A DNA stretch of 16,722 nt from Candidatus Melainabacteria bacterium. Lineage in GTDB: Bacteria; Cyanobacteriota; Vampirovibrionia; Obscuribacterales; Obscuribacteraceae. The position numbers were made by a program, and so were the translations under genes. Shown in pieces: positions 1 to 7,182 of this stretch (positions within the stretch are counted from its first letter, which is position 1; every line of letters starts with the position of its first letter). Location of the stretch: contig PLXC01000118.1 of NCBI GenBank assembly GCA_003151275.1, forward strand, positions 1 through 16,722. Reading direction: 5' to 3'. The notes under the pieces were generated by a model. The model did no database searches and was not told the origin of the DNA. It saw only the letters and a program-made list of their open reading frames with translations.

Positions 1-46
1 CCTTTAGGGCGGAGAGGACGTCAACATCATTGCAATAGGCGTCGTA

Positions 47-1039
47 ATGGCGATTGCTATGTCCGCTCAAACAATTCATCTGTCCGCCTCGGCGATGTCA
101 TCCAGCGCCATTCAGACACTATATGAAGATTGGTCTGACGCAAAAAGGGACAGAACAATGCCGGTGAAGATCTATCTACCTAAAGTCATGGATCACCCGC
201 TTCCTGTCGTTGTGTTTTCGCATGGATTGGGAGGATCTCGCGAGGCCGCGATCTACTTGGGAAACTACTGGGCGGAGCACGGCTACATTGGTGTATTCAT
301 TCAGCATCCCGGCAGCGACGAATCATTTTGGAAACCTAACGCCGTCGCTGGTGTGACGACCAGACAATCCCTGCTACCTGAATTCAAAAAGACTGTGGCG
401 AATCCCGTGCATGCCGTCAATCGTGCTCAGGACGTGCATTTTATAATCGACAAATTGACTGAACTGAATAAAACTCATAACGTTCTTGCCGGCAAAATGG
501 ATCTAAACGAAATAGCGATCGCTGGTCACTCATTCGGATCTTGGACGGCACTGACAGCGAGTGGACAAAGCCTGCTCTCACCAGGAGGGAGAGATATGTC
601 CAGCCCTGACCCTAGAATTAAAGCCGCCATATATTTAAGTCCAACAGCACCTCGAAAGGGCCAAGATCCTGACGTCGTCTATGGCAGTATCAAAATCCCA
701 GGTCTGCACTTCACAGGCACAGAAGATAATTCGCCGATCAACGATACAAGCGCTAGCGAGCGAAGATCAGCCTATGATCACATCAGCAAGAGTGATCAAT
801 ATCTGGTAATTCTCAATGGAGCTGACCATATGGTCTTCAACGGAGGACGTCGAGCTGTTCCACGAGATGCCGATCAAAAGCACCACGAAATTGTGGAAGA
901 AACCACAACAAAATTCCTGGGTGCATACATCAAGGAAGATCCAACTGCGCTTCAGTGGCTACGTGGTGCCTGTGCGAAAAACGAATTAGCTGGCAACGGC
1001 ACTTACGAATTCAAAATCGCGCAAGCCAGGTCTCAGTAG
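47..1039 (+). CDS. Alpha/beta hydrolase (PAF-acetylhydrolase / dienelactone-hydrolase-like)
   Basis: A serine hydrolase expected to cleave an ester or similar bond; the substrate cannot be read from the sequence. The oxyanion-side motif HGLGG lies at residues 59-63. The nucleophile elbow GHSFGS is at 160-165 with Ser162, the likely acid is Asp227 in GTEDNSP, and the base is His261 in NGADHMVF, so the triad is complete and in the usual order. The length of 330 aa fits platelet-activating-factor-acetylhydrolase-like or dienelactone-hydrolase-like families. No Shine-Dalgarno sequence sits before ATG 47 or ATG 59. The frame is open upstream to a stop at 5-7 and reads as a hydrophobic run (NIIAIGVVMAIAM), so the true protein may start earlier, at a rare codon behind GGAGAGG (11-17), and carry a signal peptide. 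It converges on the next gene, which is on the minus strand. Confidence 0.85.
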   Translation: MAIAMSAQTIHLSASAMSSSAIQTLYEDWSDAKRDRTMPVKIYLPKVMDHPLPVVVFSHGLGGSREAAIYLGNYWAEHGYIGVFIQHPGSDESFWKPNAVAGVTTRQSLLPEFKKTVANPVHAVNRAQDVHFIIDKLTELNKTHNVLAGKMDLNEIAIAGHSFGSWTALTASGQSLLSPGGRDMSSPDPRIKAAIYLSPTAPRKGQDPDVVYGSIKIPGLHFTGTEDNSPINDTSASERRSAYDHISKSDQYLVILNGADHMVFNGGRRAVPRDADQKHHEIVEETTTKFLGAYIKEDPTALQWLRGACAKNELAGNGTYEFKIAQARSQ

Positions 1040-1073
1040 CATGGCGTACGCACCAGGCATTCCATGCTCTAGA

Positions 1074-1589
1074 TTATTTTTGCGCACTTAATGCAGGTGC
1101 AACATTCTGTGCCAAGGGAATCTGAGCGATTTCCTTCTGCCTCGAACCATTCGACATCTGCTCAGTAACCAATTTTTTGAGTTCGTTGCGCAGAGACGTT
1201 GCAATCGCTTCACTGTCGCCTTGCTCCATTTTGTTTTCCAAAAGAGAGGCTAATTTGTCAGGAGTAACTAGTGACAAAAGCTCTTCATCGAATTTTGCTA
1301 TCTCTTGCATGAGCCGCTTTTTCTTTTTGACTTTGTTGCGCAGCGGGTTGCCTTGGTTTGAGTCTTTCACAAGCGTCAATGGTGTTAGAATACGCCTCGC
1401 TACAAGATTTTGCGTGGCTTGCATCGTATCCGACTTAGTGGGCAACATTCCTGCGCCACCGTTTTCCATAATCTGCGAAAAATCAAAATGAGCTCGCTGA
1501 TCTTTATCAGACTGCTTTTGTTTTTCGCTAGTGTCATCTAACGGCGGCTTAATAATAAGCACCTTCTGTAATGGAAATTCGCGGGGCAA
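1074..1589 (-). CDS. Hypothetical charged, probably coiled-coil protein
   Basis: I do not recognise this protein. It is 171 aa, cysteine-free and rich in Lys, Glu and Gln, with no signal peptide or membrane segment. A KKKK cluster at about 88-91 precedes a probable helical stretch (about 92-145) with heptad-like Leu/Ile spacing (LMQEIAKFDEELLSLV; LASLLENKM). The residues before it look disordered. The start is uncertain: the longest reading uses TTG at 1589 without a good ribosome site, with GTG at 1562 or an internal ATG (residue 41) as alternatives. It is preferred over the 104-aa plus-strand ORF at 1177-1491, which has no plausible domain character. It lies downstream of the ABC/thioredoxin operon on the same strand, behind a hairpin-rich gap of about 180 bases, so read-through from the operon is possible. 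Confidence 0.5.
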   Translation of the reverse strand: MPREFPLQKVLIIKPPLDDTSEKQKQSDKDQRAHFDFSQIMENGGAGMLPTKSDTMQATQNLVARRILTPLTLVKDSNQGNPLRNKVKKKKRLMQEIAKFDEELLSLVTPDKLASLLENKMEQGDSEAIATSLRNELKKLVTEQMSNGSRQKEIAQIPLAQNVAPALSAQK

Positions 1590-1660
1590 TCGCTAGCTAG
1601 TCTATAAAAGTAATTTTGGTTTGTAAGTGGGGAAAATACGAAGCCTTACAATCTCATCCG

Positions 1661-1686
1661 AAAAAACTCATCTTGCCCGCGGCAAG
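1661..1686 (-). terminator. Probable Rho-independent terminator of the ABC/thioredoxin operon
   Basis: On the minus strand a perfect 6-bp stem (CTTGCC, loop GCG, GGCAAG; 1672-1686) is followed five bases later by TTTTTT (1661-1666). It sits about 90 bases past the stop of the thioredoxin-like gene. The five-base gap between stem and T-run is longer than ideal, so it may be weak or conditional. The stem's GCAAG arm can also pair with the next segment. Confidence 0.45.
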
Positions 1687-1741
1687 GTCAGTAATTGTGA
1701 CTTGCAGACCGCATTGCAAGCAATGGGTTCTGCCTGCGGCA
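1672..1741 (-). promoter_or_regulatory. Chain of overlapping alternative hairpins (possible attenuator)
   Basis: Several inverted repeats share arms and cannot all form together. CTTGCC (1672-1677) pairs with GGCAAG (1681-1686). GCAAGGTCA (1682-1690) pairs with TGACTTGC (1698-1705) with one bulged base. CTTGCA (1701-1706) pairs with TGCAAG (1715-1720). CATTGC (1712-1717) pairs with GCAATG (1720-1725). TGCC pairs with GGCA (1731-1741). The outermost stem on the minus strand is the terminator candidate, so the layout resembles a terminator/antiterminator switch before the gene at 1074-1589. A regulatory role is inference from complementarity alone. Confidence 0.35.
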
Positions 1742-1772
1742 CTTTTCCAGTCGTGCGGCTTACACAATAAAT

Positions 1773-2804
1773 TCACTTGCTCTTAGTTTTCAATGCGCGC
1801 TTAAGAAACTGCATTGTGTGCTCATTACTAGTAAAGCCATCTTCTACACTTGGCGGATCGTCTTCTCTTAACGCAACAAGTGCGGGCAATGCTGTAATGC
1901 CAAATTTCTCTTTGAGCATCGTAGCTTCGTTGGTGTTAATGGCATCTTTGCCATGTTTCCATTCCACAATTGAAGGCACGAAATTCTCGTTTATAAAGGA
2001 GCTGCTCTCTTCATCATCGAACAAGCGTAGCCGCATCTTGTCAGATAAGTTGCCACAATCCTCGACAAAGGCAATAAGCCTAGGTCCTTTTGAGGAATCC
2101 GTGGACTTAGAAATCGGCTTCCATTCTATCTTCCCCTGACTTGGTGGCAATCGGTGCCAAACACCACATTGGAACAGGTAATCTCTAATATCATTTGGTC
2201 CACCGTATCCGGAATGCGCCGGTATTCGATTATGCATCATGTCGAGCATCTCGTCTGAAAAATCGCGAGGAAAACTGTGTGGCATTTCCTGGTTGCCTTC
2301 AACATTGTATGGCCAGGGCAATCCAGCTAACAAAAACTGATGTTCGATTTTGTTTCCGGTTGAAAAAATATCCTTCGTTTTGCCATCTAGCAAATTAGTA
2401 GGAACAACCACCATAGTCGGGAAAGCATGAACGTCGCATTGTCTTTGCAGCTTTTCAATCTCAGGCGGATTCTTACCTTTCTCTTGTACCTGATCGATTA
2501 CCAGCACTGGAATGTAGTGACTGTTTATAGAGTCCGCAATGTCTTTATGAGTAAAGGCAACGCTTTCCATTTTCTTGCACGGCCCGCACCATTCGGCCGA
2601 GAAAACATACAACACGGGCTTGTGAGCCTTACCTGAATCATTGGCTGCGTCGGCAAGAGAACGCCATTTAATCGAGTTAGCGATGGACGGTGGATGCAAT
2701 TCGTCCCAAATGCCGGTGCCAAAGGCCAACAACGTAAACGCCAGCGCAGTCCAATACAACCACTTAGGATCAGCTTTGGTTGAGGTCATGTCAGTCCGCG
2801 CCAT
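1773..2804 (-). CDS. Membrane-anchored protein with two thioredoxin folds
   Basis: A probable periplasm-facing thiol-disulfide protein. Residues 1-15 are cytosolic, followed by one membrane segment (about 16-33) acting as an uncleaved anchor. A Thioredoxin_7/DsbD-gamma-like domain follows (about 47-165), with the active site WCGPC (Cys73, Cys76) and the cis-proline motif FPT (Pro129). A second thioredoxin-like fold lies at about 240-340. It keeps the cis-proline signature (TALPALVAL, Pro307) but has only one cysteine near the expected site (Cys250) and no CXXC, so it is probably a binding or structural domain. ATG 2804 has a good ribosome site, AGGGAG (2812-2817), seven bases upstream. The start overlaps the end of the permease gene by 14 bases, which indicates translational coupling. 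It could reduce, assemble or monitor a substrate moved by the ABC transporter; the substrate is unknown. Confidence 0.88.
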   Translation of the reverse strand: MARTDMTSTKADPKWLYWTALAFTLLAFGTGIWDELHPPSIANSIKWRSLADAANDSGKAHKPVLYVFSAEWCGPCKKMESVAFTHKDIADSINSHYIPVLVIDQVQEKGKNPPEIEKLQRQCDVHAFPTMVVVPTNLLDGKTKDIFSTGNKIEHQFLLAGLPWPYNVEGNQEMPHSFPRDFSDEMLDMMHNRIPAHSGYGGPNDIRDYLFQCGVWHRLPPSQGKIEWKPISKSTDSSKGPRLIAFVEDCGNLSDKMRLRLFDDEESSSFINENFVPSIVEWKHGKDAINTNEATMLKEKFGITALPALVALREDDPPSVEDGFTSNEHTMQFLKRALKTKSK

Positions 2805-3570
2805 ACGGCAACTCCCTGCGGTTCAAGCTGAATATCGCAAGTGATAAAAACAGTGTTATTACTGCCAGATACGACGCGATTGCATGCAGCGATATGAAGG
2901 CACCAGACAGCAAAGGCGAAAGGTCTACAAAAGGTTGAAGAATTTGATCAAGAATAGTTTGGCATTGCTGTGCGAAGGGCACCATTATGCTGACAGCAAC
3001 ACGCGCCAGTCCATCAGGAACGGAGTTGCTCTTGATCTGCGACAGCATTGAACAAATCACACCAAGTATTGACAGCAACAGATAGAGTCCGAGATCTTTG
3101 ATGCCTGAAACAAGGGCAGACAGTAAAATCATAACGGCCGCAAAGCCAAAACAAACAAGTATTCTCTCTGTGCCGTTAATCGCCACATCAGTGAAACTGA
3201 CTGCCGCTGGTGTGCGATTCAGTGCCACAGCTAGTTCGCACAGGAGTTGCACAATCGCAGCAATTGAAGATGCCGAAGAGACAGCAAACCACTTGCTGAA
3301 CACGTATTTAGTAATTGTGACAGGACGCGACAGAACAAGTGACAGCGTGCCATCATTTAATTGACTGCCAATAGCCCCGGATCCGCATATTAAGACGAAG
3401 AAGGTAACGCGCAATGGGTCGGAAATCAATTGGTCAGAGAAATAGTGTTGCACGCAGAGCTGTACAGTACTAGCTATGATTGGCATGAATATAACGACGA
3501 GGAGTATCCACATGCGCAACTTATTGGCGTTGCATCTTCTCAAAGTATTTTTGAAAATTGCCCAGTTCAA
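2791..3570 (-). CDS. ABC-2 type transporter permease
   Basis: The membrane subunit of the ABC transporter encoded just upstream, 259 aa with about six hydrophobic segments (roughly 20-38, 54-70, 97-116, 136-155, 160-177 and 228-248). The stretch GTLSLVLSRPVTITKYVFSKW (about 74-94) matches the typical ABC-2 permease pattern of a conserved Arg-Pro before an amphipathic turn and a lysine. NosY-like or multidrug/Na+-efflux-type permeases have this size and layout, so the substrate cannot be decided. The start is TTG 3570, supported by AAGGA (about 3580-3584) nine bases upstream. Only two bases separate it from the stop of the ATPase gene. Its C-terminus overlaps the thioredoxin-like gene by 14 bases, making this the middle gene of a three-gene operon. 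Confidence 0.9.
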   Translation of the reverse strand: MNWAIFKNTLRRCNANKLRMWILLVVIFMPIIASTVQLCVQHYFSDQLISDPLRVTFFVLICGSGAIGSQLNDGTLSLVLSRPVTITKYVFSKWFAVSSASSIAAIVQLLCELAVALNRTPAAVSFTDVAINGTERILVCFGFAAVMILLSALVSGIKDLGLYLLLSILGVICSMLSQIKSNSVPDGLARVAVSIMVPFAQQCQTILDQILQPFVDLSPLLSGAFISLHAIASYLAVITLFLSLAIFSLNRRELPYGAD

Positions 3571-3572
3571 AT

Positions 3573-4553
3573 TTACAATTCCTTTTGAGAGATGTCTTGC
3601 TCGCTGGAGAGGAAATACTTTTCCAGACGATTATCTTGCGATGACGCATGAATAATTGGATAACCGCGCAAGACCATTTCCTTTATCGTGGCAGCTATTA
3701 CTTCTGTGTTCTGCACACTAAAGACAGCGAACTCAGGTTGATGATCCAATAATGTCGCTCCCTGATTTTCGCACATGGCTCTTAGCTCGACATCTTGAGG
3801 CTGATTCTCAAAGTTATTCCATCGAACAAGAAAGCGAGTCACATCATGATCGCTCTCTTGCATAACCTCGAGTGCTTCTACCTGTCCTGATTTGATAAAT
3901 GCGACTCGATCACACAATTTTTCAACTTGATCGAGCTGATGCGAATTAAGGACTATTGTCACACCCTTCTTCTTCAGATCTCTCAGGAGACTACGCAGAA
4001 GCAAGACGCCACCAGGATCGACACCAGATGCAGGTTCATCAAGAAGCAGATACTTGGGATTGCCAATCAACGCTTGGGCGAATCCCAATCGCTGCAGCAT
4101 TCCTCGCGAATAGCGTTTGATCGGAAGAGTCCACGATGATGGATCCAGAGCCACTAATGCGAGCAGGTCATCACAAGCACGCGGGCGTTCAGTGGCGGGC
4201 TGTTCAGCAAGCTCGTGATGATATTGCATGAATTCGCGGCCAGACATCCAATTGTCGAAATTGAGTCTCTCGGGAAGGTAACCAATAATCCGCCTGACTT
4301 GCAAGGCGTCAGGTGGCATGCCGTCTATCGTAATCGAGCCCGTATCAATTTTCAGAAACGACAAGAGACATCCAAACAACGTCGTCTTGCCCGCACCGTT
4401 TGGACCAACTATGCCAAATGCTTCACCAGGATTGATCTGCAGCGTCAATCCATTCAAAGCTTTTACCTTGCCGCCTTTGTAAGTTTTGGTCAGCTGGTCA
4501 ATAAAAATGCCAACCGGTTTGTCCGAAGTATCGATTATGCTTTGCTCTGACAA
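3573..4553 (-). CDS. ABC transporter ATP-binding protein
   Basis: The cytosolic ATPase of an ABC-2 type (NosF/CcmA-like) transporter. Visible motifs are Walker A GPNGAGKTT (50-58), the Q-loop region GYLPE (91-95, the variant common in ABC-2 ATPases), signature YSRGM (148-152), Walker B YLLLDEP (168-174) with catalytic Glu173, and the switch His205 in NSHQLDQ. After the nucleotide-binding domain (about 15-225) there is an extra C-terminal domain of about 100 aa, as in drug- and copper-type ABC-2 ATPases. The only available start is TTG 4553, because an in-frame stop lies 15 bases upstream; no strong ribosome site is visible. It is first in the minus-strand operon with the permease (3570) and the dual thioredoxin protein (2804). 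It could export a small molecule or lipid, or serve protein or metal maturation. Confidence 0.93.
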   Translation of the reverse strand: MSEQSIIDTSDKPVGIFIDQLTKTYKGGKVKALNGLTLQINPGEAFGIVGPNGAGKTTLFGCLLSFLKIDTGSITIDGMPPDALQVRRIIGYLPERLNFDNWMSGREFMQYHHELAEQPATERPRACDDLLALVALDPSSWTLPIKRYSRGMLQRLGFAQALIGNPKYLLLDEPASGVDPGGVLLLRSLLRDLKKKGVTIVLNSHQLDQVEKLCDRVAFIKSGQVEALEVMQESDHDVTRFLVRWNNFENQPQDVELRAMCENQGATLLDHQPEFAVFSVQNTEVIAATIKEMVLRGYPIIHASSQDNRLEKYFLSSEQDISQKEL

Positions 4554-4769
4554 AGTGCGACCAGTTCAGTATTTACCTGTCTTCTCAGATTCTTACCCAT
4601 TTAGCGTCAGTATGAACGAGAATGAGGAAGTTGAGGTGATGACAGGGCATAAATCACTCAAATCTAAAGATCTGCTGCCGAATCGAATTATGAGCGCTAG
4701 CATCGATAAGCGAAATGTTGCCACTATATGTAGTGCTAAACCAATCTCCCAGACGTGTACCTATCGACA
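4554..4769. other. Divergent intergenic region between the ABC operon and the DUF3298-type gene
   Basis: This stretch of 216 bases must hold the promoters of two divergent units. I see only weak candidates, for example CATAAT on the minus strand (4687-4692) without a matching -35 box. The short ORFs crossing it on both strands have no domain character and overlap the signal-peptide region of the plus-strand gene. Confidence 0.4.
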
Positions 4770-5831
4770 ATGAGACAGTCCCCACACCTAAAACCAAAAC
4801 AGCAAACGCATGTAAAGTTGTCCATTCTGTTCGCATTGAGCGCTCTGTCAATCGTTTATGCTTTGCCGTGCTATGTCAGCGCGGCCGCGACTCCCGGTGT
4901 TCACCAAGAAGCGATTCGCAAACATAAGCGGTTGTACCAAGTGGACGTGCATTATCCGGAAGTTGAGGGGATTCCGCACGCATCTGCTATAAATACCAAA
5001 ATCGTGAAGCTGATGAAAGCTAAGATAGCGGAGTTTCTCACTACTGGACGAAGTGAGACAGTGCAGAGCTCTTTCACTGGCAGATACAAAGTATCCATCA
5101 CTACTCCAGAAATCATCAGCATCCGTTTTCAGTTTGAAAATCAGTGTCCCCCGGGTGGAAGACCGTTGGTAACGGTTTTGCCATTGAACTACTGTCCCAG
5201 ACGTTCGGAAACTATTACTCTTGAAAGTATCTTTCGGAAGTCGGTTGCATACTCTGACTTAATATCCGTACTTTCGTTAAGCGAATTGATACACCACGGC
5301 GAATTCTGGGACACAGAAGCTGCGACGACTCCAAACATTCAGGACTTCACATTATCAAAGACGGGTATAGATATTCACTTTGGATCGGAAGAAGTAGTGA
5401 ATGCGTGCACACTGCCTGAGCACACTGTGCATATGCCCTACTCCGCTGTGCGTGATCTCTTATCACCATCTTCGCCAGTCTACGCGATTGCTTTACAGAG
5501 CCACCTTCGAAACGACTTGCCCAAATTTACGCGAAGGAACCTTCAAAATAAGCTTGGCGCACTTGCCATAGCGGCGTATTCACGCACAATAAATAAGACT
5601 CAGGATAATGCGGAGGTGTACCGAAAGAGGGGCAATTGGTATAAGAAATTGGGACAGAATGCCCTAGCAGAAACTGATTTTAAACGAGCAGCAAAGTTGG
5701 AAGACCAACAGAAAACTGCAACAGCAAATTCAGAAGGCACCAGTTCTGAAGCACCTATAGATCGACAGCCTGCACAACGTATAATTTCTCCAAAGGCACA
5801 GGTGAGCAACCAACCGAAGCCTGTATCTTAA
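4770..5831 (+). CDS. Secreted RsiV-like (DUF3298-type) protein with C-terminal TPR
   Basis: An exported protein of 353 aa with unknown exact role. A Lys-containing N-terminus and hydrophobic core (about 16-38) end in YVSAAA, a likely signal-peptidase I site. Residues 57-245 follow the layout of RsiV/DUF3298 extracytoplasmic domains: an early strand ending YPEVEG, a helix (NTKIVKLMKAKIAEF), a Y-V-S-I core, then FTLSKTGIDIHFGSEEVV (about 193-210) and IPY-like HMPYSAVRDLL. Three cysteines (126, 142, 213) could form disulfides. Residues 281-311 fit one TPR repeat (AEVYRKRGNWYKKLGQNALA onward), followed by a disordered Pro/Ser/Gln tail. I chose ATG 4770 over GTG 4755 because it gives a normal signal-peptide N-region; neither has a good ribosome site. 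In Bacillus, RsiV binds lysozyme as an anti-sigma factor. Here there is no sigma-factor partner, so function is open. Confidence 0.75.
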   Translation: MRQSPHLKPKQQTHVKLSILFALSALSIVYALPCYVSAAATPGVHQEAIRKHKRLYQVDVHYPEVEGIPHASAINTKIVKLMKAKIAEFLTTGRSETVQSSFTGRYKVSITTPEIISIRFQFENQCPPGGRPLVTVLPLNYCPRRSETITLESIFRKSVAYSDLISVLSLSELIHHGEFWDTEAATTPNIQDFTLSKTGIDIHFGSEEVVNACTLPEHTVHMPYSAVRDLLSPSSPVYAIALQSHLRNDLPKFTRRNLQNKLGALAIAAYSRTINKTQDNAEVYRKRGNWYKKLGQNALAETDFKRAAKLEDQQKTATANSEGTSSEAPIDRQPAQRIISPKAQVSNQPKPVS

Positions 5832-6030
5832 CCACAGCCAATTGCGCTGTTCCTGATCAGTGCATTGATGGTAACCGCAATGTTCATCACCATCAGAACA
5901 ATCAGGCGAAAGTGATCCGTTGAAATTCGGATGACAATGCACTACTTTCCAGCGAACATAATTTCTGAAATTACTATGTCGTGTTATGCGGCATAGAGTG
6001 CTATTGTTCTCAAGTTGTTATCGGTGAACG
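5832..6030. other. Intergenic region before the polysaccharide-export gene
   Basis: About 200 bases without a credible ORF. There are small inverted repeats, ATCCG/CGGAT around 5917-5934 and AATTTC/GAAATT (5960-5972), but no T-run that would make a terminator and no convincing promoter. Confidence 0.35.
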
Positions 6031-7063
6031 ATGAAATATATTTCCGTACTTCTGATTATGGTCGGACTCGGCTTCGGACTGATGCCGAGCGCGTTTGCCG
6101 CCGCAGCGCAAATGAGCAAAGATTATGTGCTTGGTCCAGGCGATGTGTTATCCATAAAAGATTGATGGTTCCGAAACAAAGTCACCAGTTCTGCCGGATG
6201 GAACTGCAGTGATTAATTGCGCAGGAGTATTTGACGCAGCTGGTTTAACAGTTGATGAACTCAGTAAATTGGTAAATGAGTCAGCCAAGAAGTGGTCTGT
6301 TAATCCACACATCGTAATTGCACTCGACCGATCAAGGCCGACGCAAGTTTATTTGCTCGGTGAGGTTACCCATCCTGGACTGTACTCCACAACGAAGTCT
6401 ACCGAAGAATCCCAGAAAGCTGACTCATCGATTAGCAAGTCGCTGACCATTTCTGCAGTTCTTGAGATGGGCGGAGGATTGAAAGTCGACGCAGATATTA
6501 GACACATACATGTCACGAGACTTCACCCTAAGCAAGTTATTGATCTAGACCTTTGGAAACTCATGTTGGACGGCGACAAGAAAGAGGACTTGGTTCTCAT
6601 GCCAGGCGATGTTGTTTATGTGCCGAAAAAAGGCACCGAATATAGAACCAATGATTTCGGCAAAGTCACCACCTACAAAAACAAAGTGCGTGTGATAGGC
6701 GCAGTAAAACATCCTGGACTATTTCCAATCAAGGACGAAGGGGAAGATATTGGGTCAGTTATCAGATCCGCTGGTGGGTTCAATGAGTCGACAACAAGTA
6801 TTTCCATCATTGTTGCTAGCACAAATGAAAATGGGTCGGTAAACACTCGGTCCATCGCGCTGCAGCATGGAAAATTAACTTCCGAGGAGTTGGTGAAGCC
6901 AGGAGACGTGGTCGTAATAAAAACGCGACACAATATAGACAAACATGTGCTACCAGCTTTGTACGGCAATAAATGGTTCTATCCCAATGCACCGGTCGGA
7001 GATTTCTGGCCCGTTGGAAGTTTTGGCCCGGTTGGCGATTTCGGTCCTAAACTTCAAAAATAG
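6031..7063 (+). pseudogene. Polysaccharide export protein (PES + two SLBB domains), split by a +1 frameshift
   Basis: The gene starts at ATG 6031 with a signal peptide (MKYISVLLIM..., cleavage near AFAAAA) and the PES-domain opening DYVLGPGDVLSIK. It stops at TGA 6163-6165 after 44 codons. Skipping one base in the AAAAG at 6156-6160 restores the frame, which continues as IDGSETKSPVLPDGTAV to 7063. The joined protein would be 343 aa: PES domain (about 31-100), SLBB 1 (about 106-200, LLGEVTHPGLY and MPGDVVYVP), SLBB 2 (about 219-300, IGAVKHPGLFPI and KPGDVVVI), and a tail repeating VGDF/VGSF-(W/G)P (about 321-338). Wza-type proteins form outer-membrane export channels for capsule or exopolysaccharide; this one is short and has no lipobox. 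No glycosyltransferase or Wzc gene is adjacent. The 3' part could restart only at GTG 6209, without a signal peptide. Either the gene is broken, the base is a sequencing error, or the frame is shifted during translation. Confidence 0.8.
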
Positions 7064-7182
7064 CGAAAGCAGTGTGTCAAGGACACGCATGGAGCTTTAT
7101 AATTTAGCGGCTTTCATGGGGGAAATTACGCTAACGGTGCGTAAAAAAGCCATAGAACCGGGCTGAATACAAGAGTATTTTA

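Noticed and set aside
1177..1491. 104-aa plus-strand ORF opposite the hypothetical minus-strand gene
   Set aside because: No ribosome site and no domain or localisation pattern; the Ser/Phe/Leu-rich composition is what the antisense of a Lys/Glu-rich gene gives.
4654..4851. 65-aa minus-strand ORF with a hydrophobic stretch ahead of the ABC ATPase gene
   Set aside because: It overlaps the signal-peptide coding region of the plus-strand gene, and the hydrophobicity reflects that antisense. It begins at TTG without a ribosome site.
6157..6165. prfB-like programmed +1 frameshift at GAT TGA
   Set aside because: The Asp codon cannot re-pair well in the +1 frame, and no Shine-Dalgarno-like stimulator sits just upstream, so a mutation or read error is more likely.
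6945..7166. 73-aa plus-strand ORF overlapping the end of the export gene
   Set aside because: Mostly a shadow of the SLBB gene in another frame; the 3' part lacks any coding character.
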